Shown here piece after piece: positions 15,765 to 25,397 of a stretch of DNA of 64,000 nucleotides (the stretch's first letter is position 1; every line of letters begins with the position of its first letter). The position numbers were made by a program, and so were the translations under genes. Below the pieces are notes generated by a model that was not told the DNA's origin, did no database searches, and was given only the letters and a program-made list of their open reading frames with translations. The stretch comes from Sphingomonas guangdongensis (GTDB taxonomy: Bacteria > Pseudomonadota > Alphaproteobacteria > Sphingomonadales > Sphingomonadaceae): contig NZ_OBMI01000002.1 in the NCBI RefSeq assembly GCF_900199185.1, forward strand, positions 558,001 through 622,000. The letters run 5' to 3'.

Positions 15765-18482
15765 ATGTCCGTCCGTGCGCTGCTGTTCGCCACTGCCCTC
15801 GCGTCCGCTCCCGTCGGGGCGGGGGCGCAGGTCACCGCGCCCGACCGCTTCTTTAAGCAGCCGGTCGGGAGCGACTATTACCTGGCGAACTACGCCGAGT
15901 ACGAAGCCTATCTGAAGCGGATCGCGGGCGAGTCGGACCGCATAAAGCTCATGGACATCGGCAAGACGGCGGAGGGACGGACGATGTGGGTGGCGATCGT
16001 CTCGTCACCCGCCAACCTCGCGCGGCTCGATGAGTATCGCAGCACCGCGGAGAAGCTGGCGCGCGGGCGGGTGAGCGAGGCGGAGGCGCGCCAGCTCGCC
16101 GCGACGGGGAAGGCCGTGGTGTGGATCGATGCGGGCATGCACGCGACGGAGACGGTGACCTCGCAGGGGCAGATCCAGGTCCTCCACAAGCTGCTGAGCG
16201 GGTCGGACGCGGAGACGCTCCGGACGCTGGACGACTGCATCCTGCTGTTCGGACACGACAATCCGGACGGCATGGACCTGGTCAGCAACTGGTACATGCG
16301 CCACGCCGACCCGAAGAAACGGGAGTTCGCGACGCTGCCGCGACTCTATCAAAAATACATCGGCCACGATAACAACCGCGACAGCTACATGGCCAACATG
16401 CCGGAGACGGAGAACGTCAACCGCGTGCTGTTTCGCCAGTGGTACCCCCAGATCGTCTACAACCAGCACCAGACCGGGCCGGAGGGGATGGTGGTGTTCG
16501 TGCCGCCGTTCCGCGACCCGTTCAACTTCAACTACGACCCGATCGTGATGTCGCAGCTGAGCGAGGTCGGCTTCGCGATGCACTCGCGGCTGATCGCCGA
16601 AGGAAAGGCGGGCTCGGGGATGCGCAGCGCCGCGCGCTATTCTACCTGGCACAACGGGATGGAACGATCCGTCTCCTACTTCCACAACTCAATCGGGCTG
16701 CTGACGGAGATCATCGGCGGACCCACGCCGGAAAAGATCCCGCTGGTCCCCGCGACCCAGCTGCCGCGCGGCGACGAGATGCTGCCGATCGCGCCGCAGG
16801 AGTGGCACCTCCAGCAGACGCTCGACTATCAGTGGAGCCTCGACCGCGCGGTGATCGACTATGCCTCGCGCAACCGCGAGCGGCTGCTGTTCAACATCTG
16901 GCGGATGGGCGCGAACAGCATCGCGCGGGGCAACACCGATAGCTGGACGATTACGCCGACCAAGGTCGGACGACTCGATGCGGCCGCGCCGCTGGAGGCG
17001 CGTGGCGCGCGCAAGGTCGATCCGGCGCTCTACAAGACGCTGATGCAGGCGCCCGCCGAGCGCGATCCGCGCGCCTACGTCATTCCCGCCGACCAGCGCG
17101 ACCTGCCGACCGCGGTCACCTTCCTCAACGCCCTTATCAAGAATGGGGTGGAGGTGGAGCGCGCCGATCAGCCGTTCAGCGCCGGCGGCAAGAGCTACCC
17201 AGCAGGCTCCTATGTGGTGCGCACCGCGCAGGCCTACCGCCCGCACGTGCTCGACATGTTCGAGCCGCAGGACCACCCGCACGACACCGAGTACCCTGGC
17301 GGCCCGCCCAAGGCGCCGTACGACGTCACCGGCTACACGCTCGCCTACCAGATGGGCGTGACGTTCGACCGCGTGCTCGATCCCTTCGACGCGCCGCTCA
17401 CCGCCGTGCCGGACCTGATGACGCCGCCGCCGGGCCGCATCATCGGCAGCGGCCAGGCCGGCTGGCTGGTGGGTCACGAGACCAACAACAGCTTCATCCT
17501 GACCAACCGTCTGCTGAAGGTCAGGGTGCCGGTGCGGTGGATGTCGGGCGCGACCAGCGCCGACGGTGCCGCGCTCCAGCCCGGTGCGCTGTGGGTACCC
17601 GCGTCGACCAAGGCGCGCGCGATCCTGGAGAAGGGCACGGCCGAGCTCGGCATCACCGCCCACGCGGTTGCCGCGCAGCCGAGCGGCGCAAGCATCGCGC
17701 TGAAGCCCGTGCGCGTGGGGCTGGTGGACCGCTGGGGCGGGCTGATGCCGGCAGGCTGGACGCGCTGGCTGCTGGAGCGCTTCGAGTTCTCCTTTGAACA
17801 GGTGTTTCCGCAGCGCCTGGATGCCGGCAACCTCGCCCGCGACTACGACGTGCTGCTGTTCACCGACGACGCGATGCCGCCCAAGGGTGCATGGGGCAGT
17901 GACCGGCCAGGGCAGCAGCCCGAGGTCGTCGATACGCCGACGGAGATGCGCCGGATGCTCGGAACCGCGACCGATGCGAAGACCGCGCCCGCCGTCGCCG
18001 AGTTCGTCCGCGGTGGCGGTGCGGCGGTTGCGATCGGCAGCTCCGGGCGCCTGGCGGAACTGCTCGGGACCGCGCTCAAGCCCGCGCTGTCACGCCAGGT
18101 CGACGGCGCCCCGCGCCCGCTGGACACCAAGGAGTTCTTCATCCCCGGCACCGTGCTGCGCGCCCGGGTCGACAACACGCAGCCGCTCGGCTTCGGACTG
18201 CCGAGCGAGGTCGACGTGTTCTTCGCCTCGTCGCAAACCTTCATGCCGCCTTTTGGCGCTCCCGGTACCCGCCGCGTGTCGTGGTTTGAGGGCCGCGACC
18301 TGCTCCGCAGCGGCTGGGCGGTCGGCGAGGAGAAGCTCGCCGGCACGATCGCGGTCGCCGACGTCGACGTCGGTCGCGGCAAGCTGTTCCTGATGGGCCC
18401 GGAGGTCGCGCAGCGAGCGCAGAGCTACGGCACCTTCAAGTTCCTGTTCAACGCGCTGCTTTACGGTGGGGCGGAGCGATAA
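15765..18482 (+). CDS. exported M14-family zinc metallopeptidase (large form)
   Basis: 905 residues with a signal peptide (1-21, ending GAGAQ). The N-terminal third is a zinc carboxypeptidase domain. The first zinc ligands are His126 and Glu129 (MHATET), the third is His235 (NQHQTGPEG), and the general base is probably Glu315 (LLTEIIGGP). The long C-terminal half is beta-rich and includes a glutamine-amidotransferase-like region, as in other periplasmic sphingomonad M14 proteins of about 900 residues. The role is likely trimming of peptides in the periplasm. A paralogue of similar length lies at 32-34.8 kb. The gene stands alone. Confidence 0.9.
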   Translation: MSVRALLFATALASAPVGAGAQVTAPDRFFKQPVGSDYYLANYAEYEAYLKRIAGESDRIKLMDIGKTAEGRTMWVAIVSSPANLARLDEYRSTAEKLARGRVSEAEARQLAATGKAVVWIDAGMHATETVTSQGQIQVLHKLLSGSDAETLRTLDDCILLFGHDNPDGMDLVSNWYMRHADPKKREFATLPRLYQKYIGHDNNRDSYMANMPETENVNRVLFRQWYPQIVYNQHQTGPEGMVVFVPPFRDPFNFNYDPIVMSQLSEVGFAMHSRLIAEGKAGSGMRSAARYSTWHNGMERSVSYFHNSIGLLTEIIGGPTPEKIPLVPATQLPRGDEMLPIAPQEWHLQQTLDYQWSLDRAVIDYASRNRERLLFNIWRMGANSIARGNTDSWTITPTKVGRLDAAAPLEARGARKVDPALYKTLMQAPAERDPRAYVIPADQRDLPTAVTFLNALIKNGVEVERADQPFSAGGKSYPAGSYVVRTAQAYRPHVLDMFEPQDHPHDTEYPGGPPKAPYDVTGYTLAYQMGVTFDRVLDPFDAPLTAVPDLMTPPPGRIIGSGQAGWLVGHETNNSFILTNRLLKVRVPVRWMSGATSADGAALQPGALWVPASTKARAILEKGTAELGITAHAVAAQPSGASIALKPVRVGLVDRWGGLMPAGWTRWLLERFEFSFEQVFPQRLDAGNLARDYDVLLFTDDAMPPKGAWGSDRPGQQPEVVDTPTEMRRMLGTATDAKTAPAVAEFVRGGGAAVAIGSSGRLAELLGTALKPALSRQVDGAPRPLDTKEFFIPGTVLRARVDNTQPLGFGLPSEVDVFFASSQTFMPPFGAPGTRRVSWFEGRDLLRSGWAVGEEKLAGTIAVADVDVGRGKLFLMGPEVAQRAQSYGTFKFLFNALLYGGAER

Positions 18483-18628
18483 GATGGTCGGGTGGCGCGG
18501 GTTGCGGCACGGCTAATGGTCGTCACTCTGTCCCGAATACTCGGGTAATCAGCTGCGATCTGCCGCCGGATGGCGGCGGTTCAGACTGATCCGGGGATCG
18601 ACCAACAATCGCGAGCATCATTCATCAC

Positions 18629-18960
18629 GTGGCGCGACTCTGCGCCGTCGGGCTGATTGCCTGCTCCGGTGCGACCCTCGCGGCGCGCGACGTTCCTGCG
18701 GCTACCGCAACCACCCAGGCGTCCCCGCCGGCCACAGCGGTGCCGCGTCGCGCACGAAACGTCATCATCTTCCTGGCGGACGCCGGTAGGGCCGCGACGC
18801 TCAATGCCGCAAGCCTGCTTGGCTATGGCGAGCCGCTGAAGCTGCGGGTGCAGCAGTGGTCGCACCTGGACTCAGCGAGACGCCGCCGGTCAATCGCTAC
18901 GTGTCGGACTCTGCCAACGGCATGTCGGCGATCATGACGGGGGTGAAGGCCGGAGCGAAG
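18629..18960 (+). pseudogene. remnant of an alkaline phosphatase gene
   Basis: A frame from GTG 18629 encodes a possible signal peptide, then RNVIIFLADAGRAATLNAAS and LLGYGEPLKLRVQQWSHLD, matching the N-terminus of the PhoA family. At about 18880 the homology moves to the other plus frame: LSETPPVNRYVSDSANGMSA, IMTGVKA, the block that carries the catalytic Ser (DSA). One frameshift separates the two parts. The metal-binding GDGMG motif is altered to ADAGR. The reading ends about 150 bp before tRNA-Ser, so roughly two thirds of the protein are missing. The 18483-18628 stretch upstream holds only a short GC hairpin. Confidence 0.65.
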
Positions 18961-19107
18961 CGGGTCCGGGGCTATTGTCCGGGCGCGCCTATTCGACGTG
19001 GTTATACAGGCGTGGGATGGAAGGCCGATCCGGCGTGTTCCGCACGCTGCTCGATCGACGGACCTCGCGCGCCACACCGTGGGTTAGCGAGGTGCACGGC
19101 TGGTAAG

Positions 19108-19197
<90 letters not shown>

Positions 19198-19332
19198 GCG
19201 AGGGGATCGCGCCGCCTGTGGTCTGATCGACAGGCCCGGCGCGGGTCGTGAGCGGGCGCGCTTAGCGGATGTTTTCGGGGGCGGCAAGCGCTGCGGCTTG
19301 TGCACTGCGCAAAGTGCCCTACGTTGCCTGAC

Positions 19333-19713
19333 ATGACGCATCACCCTGTGCTTGCCGAGGCATTCGCCCCCGGCGTTCCCCTGCCGCCGGTCGCCAGCGC
19401 CCGTTTCACCATCGGTGACGTGGTGAAGCACCGACTGCTCGATTTCCGCGGCGTGGTGTTCGACGTCGACCCGGTCTTCGCCAACACGGACGAGTGGTAT
19501 GAGGCGATCCCGGAGGGGATCCGCCCGCACAAGGACCAGCCCTTCTACCATCTGCTCGCCGAGAACGACGAGTCGACCTACATCGCCTATGTCAGCCAGC
19601 AGAACCTTGTCCGGGACGGAAGCGACGAGCCGGTCGACCATCCCGCGATCGCGGGGCTGTTCGACCGGCTGGTCGACGGGCGCTACCGGCTCCGCCAGCA
19701 GCACCGCCACTGA
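19333..19713 (+). CDS. hspQ: heat shock protein HspQ
   Basis: 126 residues from ATG 19333; the frame is open slightly further upstream without a better start. The core ARFTIGDVVKHRLLDFRGVV with VFANTDEWYEAIPE and QPFYHLLAE...YVSQQNL is the YccV/HspQ domain (hemimethylated-DNA-binding-like beta barrel). In enterobacteria HspQ is a heat-induced adaptor or specificity factor for Lon and other proteases. Cytoplasmic. It is a single gene between tRNA-Ser and a TonB receptor in the opposite orientation. The gap upstream shows no clear sigma-32 promoter to my reading. Confidence 0.93.
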   Translation: MTHHPVLAEAFAPGVPLPPVASARFTIGDVVKHRLLDFRGVVFDVDPVFANTDEWYEAIPEGIRPHKDQPFYHLLAENDESTYIAYVSQQNLVRDGSDEPVDHPAIAGLFDRLVDGRYRLRQQHRH

Positions 19714-19749
19714 GGCGCGGGGAGCCGCGCGGGCTCCCCGGTGGGAAGG

Positions 19750-22419
19750 TCAGTACTTCACGCGGACGCGGGCGTAGTAGAAGCCGCCGTTGACGCCGAA
19801 CGGTCCGCCGTTGCGCGGATAGACCTGACCATCCGCTGTCCCGCCGCCGACCAGCGGGAAGGTGTTGATCGTCGCCGTCTGGCGCAGGCGATCAGGCTTC
19901 TCGTCCGTGAAGTTCTGCGCACCGATCGCCAGCGTGAAATGCTCGGCAAAGGTGTAGGCGAGTTCCAGGTCGGTGGTAAACTTGTCCCCGAACACCTGGT
20001 TGGCGAAGGCGGGCGTCGACGCGGTCGCCGCGGTGATGCCGTAGTCCTGCGCGCTGGTGAAGGAGCTGTAATAGTTCTCCCGCACGTTGAAGGTCAGCCC
20101 GCGCAGGTTGATCGTGCCGTTAAACACCGCGCGGTGGCGCGGCGCCAGCCGCTCGGCGTCGATCAGCTGTGCGGCACTGACCACCCGCGTGTCGAAGCTG
20201 CGGACATCCGTCTTGTTGTAGTTGTACGCGAGCGAGAAGGTCAGGTCCGCTTCGCTGAGGCTGGTGCGCCAGGTGCCGACGAAGTCAATGCCGCGGGTGC
20301 GGGTGTTGAAGCCGTTGGTGAAATACTGGACCTGGCCGCCAACGCCGACCGGCAGCAGGGACGGCTGTGCCGCGAGATCGGCGGCGGAAACGATGAACGG
20401 GCTGGTGAGGCCGATCCGGTCGCGCAGGTCGATCTGGTAGGCGTCGACCGTCACCGTCAGTGACCGCAGCGGCTCCAGCACCACGCCGAGCCCGTAGTTG
20501 GTCGATTCCTCCGGCGTGAGGCCGGTCGCGCCGTAGTATTGCGCCACGGGGTTGTTGGTCGGGTAGGTGCCTGCCTGAAAGGCGACGCCGTTGTTGAACG
20601 AGGTCGTGACGATCGACACGTTGGACTGGCCGGGTGAGGGCGCGTGGAAGCCGGTGCCGATGCTGCCGCGGACGGAGAAGCCCTCCGTCAGCCGGAACAG
20701 CGCGTTGACCTTCCCCACCCAGGCGTCGCCGAAAGTGTTGTAGTGCTCGTACCGGCCGGCCGCGCCGACGGTAAATGCTTCCGTGATGTCCGTCTCCAGC
20801 CCGGCGTATATGCCGTAGCTTTCCTGGCTGAAGCTGCCCGCGGTCGCCGGGCTGGTACCGGCGTAGCCGCTCGCGCCGACGCCCTGCGCCGCCGTCGTGC
20901 CGCTGAAGGTGTACACGCCCGGCGCCGTTTGCGTATAGAGCCGCTGCGCGACCGCGTACGGGCCGACGCCGTAGGACTGCGGATCGCCGGCGGTCTGCTC
21001 GTATGTCTCCTTGCGGAACTCGCCGCCGAGCGAGATGGTGACGGGGCTCGCGAACCCGACCTCGGCCGCGTAGGTGAAGTCGGCGTTGGCGTTCACTTCC
21101 TCTTGGATCAGGTCGCCGAACTCGAACTCGGTCTGGGTCTGCGGCCCGTAGGACGCGTTTAGCGACGAGTACATCGAGAGCGTCAGCTTGTTGCGAGCGA
21201 GCGTTCCCGACACGTCATAGGTGAACGCGCCGGATCGGCCCTTCAGCCCCAGCACGCCGTAGAGCTGCTCCGTTTCACCCTGGAAACGGGGCGTGAAGCC
21301 CGCCGGGTAGAGCTGGCTGAAGCGAAAGGTGTTGTTGTCGGCGACGAAGCCGCCGGTTGGGCAGGTCGCGTTGCCGGCCGGGCAGGGGGTCAGGTAGAAG
21401 GTGTTGTTGAACAGCGGGTTGGCGCCGAACGTCACGTTGACGCCGTTCGAATTGGGCGCGCTGCTCGTCACCGACGGGCGGTAGTTGAAGCTCTGGTCGC
21501 CGTCCGTGTTCGCGTAGTTGCCGAAGAAGTAAAGCCGTGCGGCCGGGCTGATGTCGAGCGCGGCGTTGACCACCGCCTTGTACCCACTCGACGGCGAGCT
21601 GCCCCAGTACTGCACCGGTCCGGGAAAGTTCGGCAGCTGTGCGGCGAGCGCAGGGAAGTTCTGGGCGAAGCGGACGGCTGCCGGGCGGGTCACGCCGCGG
21701 CTGGTCTGCGCGTCGTCGTAATATTCGCCGGTGATGTTGATGAAGCCGAAGTCGCGCTTGAACCCGACGTTGCCGGCGATCTGGTAGCTTTCCCCGTCAC
21801 CCGCGTAGTATTCGCCGGCGCGGCCGACGAGCTCGAACCCGCCGTCTTCGCGCAGGCCGTAGTTGAGCACGCCCGCGATCGCGTCCGATCCGTACTGGGC
21901 GGTCGCGCCTTCGCGCAGCACCTGGAGGTTGCCGACCGCGAGCGACGGAATGGCGGAGATGTCGGGGCCCTGCGCGCCGCGACCAAGGCCGGTGTCGCTT
22001 CCGCCGTAGACCTGGACCAGCGCCGAGCGATTGTAGCGCCGGCCGTTCAGCATCACGAGCACCTGGTCGCCCGACAAGCCGCGCAGCGACGGCGAGCGGA
22101 CAAAGGTGGAGGCGTCGGAGATCGTGTTCTGTCCGACGAAGAACGACGGCACGATGTTGCGGACCACGTCGATCATGTTGGCGGCGGGCTGCGCGCTGAT
22201 TTCCGCGGCGCTGATGATGTCGACGGGGGAGGGCGAATCGGTCGCGGTGCGGTCGGTCCGGCGGGTGCCGATCACGACAATGTTCTCGTCGGTGGCGGTC
22301 GCTGCCTCGTCACCCTGTTCCGCCGTGTCGGCGGGCCGGCCGAGCGTCTGCGCATAGGCGGGAGCTGCCGCAATCGTCGCTGCTGCGATCGCGATCGTCG
22401 ACGCAAGGAATCTTGTCAT
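19750..22419 (-). CDS. TonB-dependent receptor
   Basis: 889 residues with a signal peptide (about 1-23, ending AYAQ). A TonB-box-like stretch (ENIVVIGTRR, about 45-54) precedes the plug domain with SPSLRGLSGDQVLVMLNGRR and IPSLAVGNLQVLREGATAQY. The 22-strand barrel runs from about residue 190 to the terminal aromatic of VRVKY. It would import a scarce substrate across the outer membrane using TonB-ExbBD energy. The plug sequence is of the sphingomonad type often linked to organic substrates or peptides rather than siderophores. No transporter or enzyme partner is adjacent. The 287 bp between its start and rplU contain a short hairpin but no riboswitch I recognise. Confidence 0.95.
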   Translation of the reverse strand: MTRFLASTIAIAAATIAAAPAYAQTLGRPADTAEQGDEAATATDENIVVIGTRRTDRTATDSPSPVDIISAAEISAQPAANMIDVVRNIVPSFFVGQNTISDASTFVRSPSLRGLSGDQVLVMLNGRRYNRSALVQVYGGSDTGLGRGAQGPDISAIPSLAVGNLQVLREGATAQYGSDAIAGVLNYGLREDGGFELVGRAGEYYAGDGESYQIAGNVGFKRDFGFINITGEYYDDAQTSRGVTRPAAVRFAQNFPALAAQLPNFPGPVQYWGSSPSSGYKAVVNAALDISPAARLYFFGNYANTDGDQSFNYRPSVTSSAPNSNGVNVTFGANPLFNNTFYLTPCPAGNATCPTGGFVADNNTFRFSQLYPAGFTPRFQGETEQLYGVLGLKGRSGAFTYDVSGTLARNKLTLSMYSSLNASYGPQTQTEFEFGDLIQEEVNANADFTYAAEVGFASPVTISLGGEFRKETYEQTAGDPQSYGVGPYAVAQRLYTQTAPGVYTFSGTTAAQGVGASGYAGTSPATAGSFSQESYGIYAGLETDITEAFTVGAAGRYEHYNTFGDAWVGKVNALFRLTEGFSVRGSIGTGFHAPSPGQSNVSIVTTSFNNGVAFQAGTYPTNNPVAQYYGATGLTPEESTNYGLGVVLEPLRSLTVTVDAYQIDLRDRIGLTSPFIVSAADLAAQPSLLPVGVGGQVQYFTNGFNTRTRGIDFVGTWRTSLSEADLTFSLAYNYNKTDVRSFDTRVVSAAQLIDAERLAPRHRAVFNGTINLRGLTFNVRENYYSSFTSAQDYGITAATASTPAFANQVFGDKFTTDLELAYTFAEHFTLAIGAQNFTDEKPDRLRQTATINTFPLVGGGTADGQVYPRNGGPFGVNGGFYYARVRVKY

Positions 22420-22706
22420 TTGTGTACCTCTGGCTGCGTGGTTGCTCCTTTGCTTCGACCTGCGGGGTGGTGACGGTCGGCGTGCGCCGTCATCCTTGTC
22501 GGCGGGAGTGGGTCACGTATTGCGCTGCAGCACAATGGCGAGACCTCCTCGCACACGTTTTCTGATCAGGGTTGTTGCAGGAATGCTACAGCTTCGCGAT
22601 GCCGGACAGCAGTTGACAGCCGGGCGCCGCTCCAGTAGCTGCCGCCCTTCATCCCGACCGGCCTTGCCGGCGCGGGGCACATGCTTTGGATGAGAGTTTT
22701 AACGCC

Positions 22707-23021
22707 ATGTTCGCAGTCGTGCGCACGGGCGGCAAGCAGTATCGCGTTGCCGCCGGAGACAAGATCGTCGTCGAGAAGATCGAGGGCGATGCCGGTTCGT
22801 CGATCACGCTCGGCGACGTGCTGCTCGCGGGCGAAGGCTCGGAGCTGAAGAGCGTGTCGGGCCTGTCCGTCGCCGCCGAAATCGTCGCGCAGGCGAAGGG
22901 CGAGAAGGTCATCGTCTTCAAGAAGCGCCGCCGTCACAACTACCGCCGCAAGAACGGCCACCGCCAGCAGCACACGATCCTGAAGATCGTGTCGATCGGC
23001 GGGTCGGACAAGCAGGGCTGA
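22707..23021 (+). CDS. rplU: 50S ribosomal protein L21
   Basis: 104 residues from ATG 22707 ([14 protein letters not shown]), the conserved start of L21; an in-frame upstream extension is not part of the family. The [17 protein letters not shown] stretch is the rRNA-binding signature. It is followed 34 bp later by rpmA, the universal order. Both proteins belong to the large subunit, L27 reaching the peptidyl-transferase centre. The gene pair ends at a strong intrinsic terminator at 23.4 kb. Confidence 0.98.
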   Translation: MFAVVRTGGKQYRVAAGDKIVVEKIEGDAGSSITLGDVLLAGEGSELKSVSGLSVAAEIVAQAKGEKVIVFKKRRRHNYRRKNGHRQQHTILKIVSIGGSDKQG

Positions 23022-23055
23022 GCGGCACACAAGGGTTCGGAAGAGAGTCTAGGTC

Positions 23056-23325
23056 ATGGCACACAAGAAAGCAGGCGGCTCCTCGCGCAACGGTCGTGAT
23101 TCGGCCGGCCGTCGTCTCGGCGTGAAGAAGTTCGGTGGCGAGGCCGTCATCGCGGGCAACATCATCGTGCGTCAGCGCGGGACCAAGGTGTACCCGGGCG
23201 CGAACGTCGGCATGGGCAAGGATCACACCCTGTTCGCGCTGACCGACGGCCGCGTGCTGTTCAAGGACGGCAAGCTCGGCCGCAAGTTCGCGACCGTCGA
23301 GATTATGGCGGAAGCCGCCGAATAA
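23056..23325 (+). CDS. rpmA: 50S ribosomal protein L27
   Basis: 89 residues beginning [20 protein letters not shown], the invariant N-terminus whose tail approaches the peptidyl-transferase centre. [15 protein letters not shown] and GKDHTLFAL follow in the expected order. There is no extra N-terminal cleavage sequence of the Firmicutes type. It is the second gene of the rplU-rpmA operon, with an AGAG-type ribosome-binding site before the ATG. Confidence 0.98.
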   Translation: MAHKKAGGSSRNGRDSAGRRLGVKKFGGEAVIAGNIIVRQRGTKVYPGANVGMGKDHTLFALTDGRVLFKDGKLGRKFATVEIMAEAAE

Positions 23326-23387
23326 CGGGCAACCGGACGGGTTGCCACCAGGGTGACCCGGGTTCCAGCAGCGGAACCAACACCAAA

Positions 23388-23417
23388 GGGAGACGGGTCA
23401 CCCCGGCTCCCTTTTTT
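23388..23417 (+). terminator. intrinsic terminator after rplU-rpmA
   Basis: A GGGAG/CTCCC stem (23388-23392 with 23407-23411) closed by a GC-rich loop is followed by six T residues (23412-23417). It lies 62 bp after the rpmA stop and before the GNAT gene, so the latter probably uses its own promoter or readthrough. Confidence 0.8.
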
Positions 23418-23493
23418 CATGCTCCCTCGACCAGCCGTCGCCGGCCCGTCACCTCCGCGTGGCACCGGCGCGGCCACGAACGAGGAGAGTGCA

Positions 23494-24036
23494 ATGTTCG
23501 CCCGTACGCCCCGATTGACGCTTCGGCCCGGCTGGATCGAGGACGCGCCTGCGCTTGCTCAGGCGATCGCGCACGAGGCGGTCGTGATGCGCCTGGCGCA
23601 CGTGCCCTGGCCGTATACGGTTGCGGACGCCGAGCATTTTCTCTCCATGTTGCTCGGCCGGGGAGAGGCCGCGTGCCTCGTGTTCGCGCATGACGGCGGC
23701 ACGACGCTGGTCGGCGGTGTGGGCGTCCACGGCTCGGCGGGTGCCTTCGAGCTCGGCTACTGGTTCACGCCCGCCGCGTGGGGTCGCGGCTATGCGACCG
23801 AGGCGGGGCGGGCGATGCTCGGCATGGCGCGCCATGCGCTCGGCCACCGCGCGCTGGCGTCCGGCCACCAGCTCGACAATCCGGCGTCCGGGCGGGTGCT
23901 GCGCAAGCTCGGCTTCGTCCCGACCGGCCGGGTCGAGCGCCGCGCGTGCCGCGCCCGCGGCTGCGACGTGGAGGTGGCGACCTACGCCTGCGACCTGACG
24001 GACGCGGCATGCGACCCGCCGCGCATGGCGGCGTGA
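23494..24036 (+). CDS. GNAT family N-acetyltransferase (RimJ/RimL-like)
   Basis: 180 residues from ATG 23494, preceded by GAGGAGAG. The fold is visible as the N-terminal TPRLTLRPGWIEDAPAL, the strand GGVGVHGSAGAFELGYWFTP, the acetyl-CoA loop (WGRGYATEA, fitting Q/R-x-x-G-x-A/G) and NPASGRVLRKLGF. This is the COG1670 type that acetylates protein or small-molecule amines. A GNAT gene in this position after rpmA is common in alphaproteobacteria, usually followed by obgE, which here lies 10 kb away on the other strand. The substrate is unknown. Confidence 0.88.
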   Translation: MFARTPRLTLRPGWIEDAPALAQAIAHEAVVMRLAHVPWPYTVADAEHFLSMLLGRGEAACLVFAHDGGTTLVGGVGVHGSAGAFELGYWFTPAAWGRGYATEAGRAMLGMARHALGHRALASGHQLDNPASGRVLRKLGFVPTGRVERRACRARGCDVEVATYACDLTDAACDPPRMAA

Positions 24037-24097
24037 ACCAGCGCGGCGGGCGGGCGTTCAGGCGGCTGTACCAACTCCGGCGAAAGGGAGACACTCC

Positions 24098-24301
24098 ATG
24101 ACCGACACGGCTACGCAGACCACCACGTCGAACGGCAAGACCGCGCTCAGCGACGACCTGAAGACCCATTTCGGCGGTGACGCGCCGATCGTAGACAAGG
24201 CGAAGGGTTTCGCCAAGGCGCGTCCGTGGACCAGCGCCGCCTTCCTGGGCGTGGCCGCGATCGCCGTCCTCAACTCGCTGCGCGGCAAGCAGCTGTCCTG
24301 A
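24098..24301 (+). CDS. small protein with C-terminal membrane segment, unknown function
   Basis: 67 residues with a good ribosome-binding site (AAGGGAGAC). A Thr-rich polar N-terminus is followed by DKAKGFAKARPWTSAAFLGV and a hydrophobic AAIAVLN stretch ending LRGKQLS. The 'arginine/proline-Trp then Gly-Ala hydrophobic' tail resembles the C-terminal membrane segment of DUF883/ElaB-type proteins, but the protein is shorter. Possibly inner-membrane associated. There is no operon partner. Confidence 0.6.
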   Translation: MTDTATQTTTSNGKTALSDDLKTHFGGDAPIVDKAKGFAKARPWTSAAFLGVAAIAVLNSLRGKQLS

Positions 24302-24453
24302 TCGCCAGCCGGGGCGGGGCCGACGCGCTTGCGCGCGGCTCCGCACCGCTGCGGCGGCATGGCGGCGTCCGGACCTCACCCGAGGACCCGCAAAGCGCCT
24401 AACCTCGGTAAGCCGGCCTGCAACGCCCGAGCACTGCGTACGTTGGCGAACCG

Positions 24454-25272
24454 ATGTCCCGGCTTGCCCCGCAACCTACCCTGACCGAGGCTGAACGCGA
24501 GGGCGGCCTGCGCTTGCTGGTCAGGGAGGCGGCGTTCTCCGGCGGCACCGCGGCGCTCACCACGGGCGTCATCCTGACGGCGTTCGCCCTGCACCTCGGC
24601 GCATCCAACATCATGGTCGGGGTGCTCGCCAGCGCGCCCTTCCTCGCGCAATTGCTGCAGCTGCCCGCGATCGGGCTGGTCGAGCGCTGGCGCCGCCGCA
24701 AGCTGATCGCGGTCGGCTCCAGCCTGATCGGCCGCGCGATGCTCGCGGTCATGGCTGTCCTCGCCTTCACGAGCGGCACGCCCGCGCTACTCATTTTCCT
24801 GGCGGCGCAGCTCATCCTGTGCGGCTTTGGCGCGGTCGGGACCTGCGCATGGAACGCGTGGATGCGCGATCTCGCGCCGGACGAGCGGCTGAGACAGGTG
24901 TTCGCACGCCGTACGGTCTGGCTGAGCCTGATCAGCCTGCTGCTCGGGCTGGTGGCGGCACTCGCGCTCGACCTGACGCCGGCTGGGTCGGAGGAGCGCG
25001 CGACCGTCTTTGCAGGCATGTTCGCAATCGGCTGCTTGACTGGCCTTATCAGCGCCTGGATGGTGGCGGCCATGCCGGAGCCCGCGATGCCGGCCGCCGC
25101 CGGCCCCGTTCAGTGGCGATCGCTGCTCGGCGAGCCGCTCGCCGACCCGTTCTTCACCGTCTTCATCGTGTGGCAGCTCCGCTTCCCGATCAGCTTCGTG
25201 ATGCTGGATGTCGTGAGCCAGGTCGCCAACATCGCCGCGGTGCGGCTGTGGCGGCCGAGCAGCGCGCGATGA
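24454..25272 (+). pseudogene. MFS transporter, truncated after about six helices
   Basis: 272 codons. The first 250 or so residues are a typical major-facilitator N-terminal half: helix pairs, the loop VERWRRRKLIAVGSSLIGR between helices 2 and 3, and later AWNAWMRDLAPDERLRQVFARR. At SQVANIAAVRLW, which normally continues into the second six-helix bundle, the frame runs into PSSAR and stops. Beyond the junction (about 25245) the DNA encodes the tail of a short-chain dehydrogenase in another frame. A deletion that removed the transporter C-half and most of the dehydrogenase explains this. The product is unlikely to transport. Confidence 0.75.
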
Positions 25273-25397
25273 TCGCGCGCGAGGAGATGCTCCGCGCCGA
25301 TGACATCGCCGAGGCGGTCGAGTTCATCCTGACCCGCCCGCACCGGGCCGATGTCGTCATGCTGCGGATGGAGCCGCGCATTCAGGCGCTCGCATGA
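25245..25397 (+). pseudogene. C-terminal remnant of a short-chain dehydrogenase
   Basis: In the third plus frame the sequence reads EEMLRADDIAEAVEFILTRP and HRADVVMLRMEPRIQ, the standard C-terminal helix and strand of classical SDR oxidoreductases ('ADDIAEAVLF...TRP...V...L.I.P'). No NAD-binding or YxxxK region remains. The stop overlaps the lactonase start as ATGA, so the original gene was probably translationally coupled to the lactonase. It marks the far side of a deletion that also cut the MFS gene. Confidence 0.7.

Noticed and set aside
18961..19107. Coding continuation of the alkaline phosphatase up to tRNA-Ser
   Set aside because: Neither plus frame keeps PhoA-like sequence after about 18960; the stretch has no recognisable content.
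22420..22706. Possible riboswitch before rplU or the 19.7-kb TonB receptor
   Set aside because: Only one short TGACGG/CCGTCA hairpin is visible; no cobalamin, TPP or other conserved core elements.
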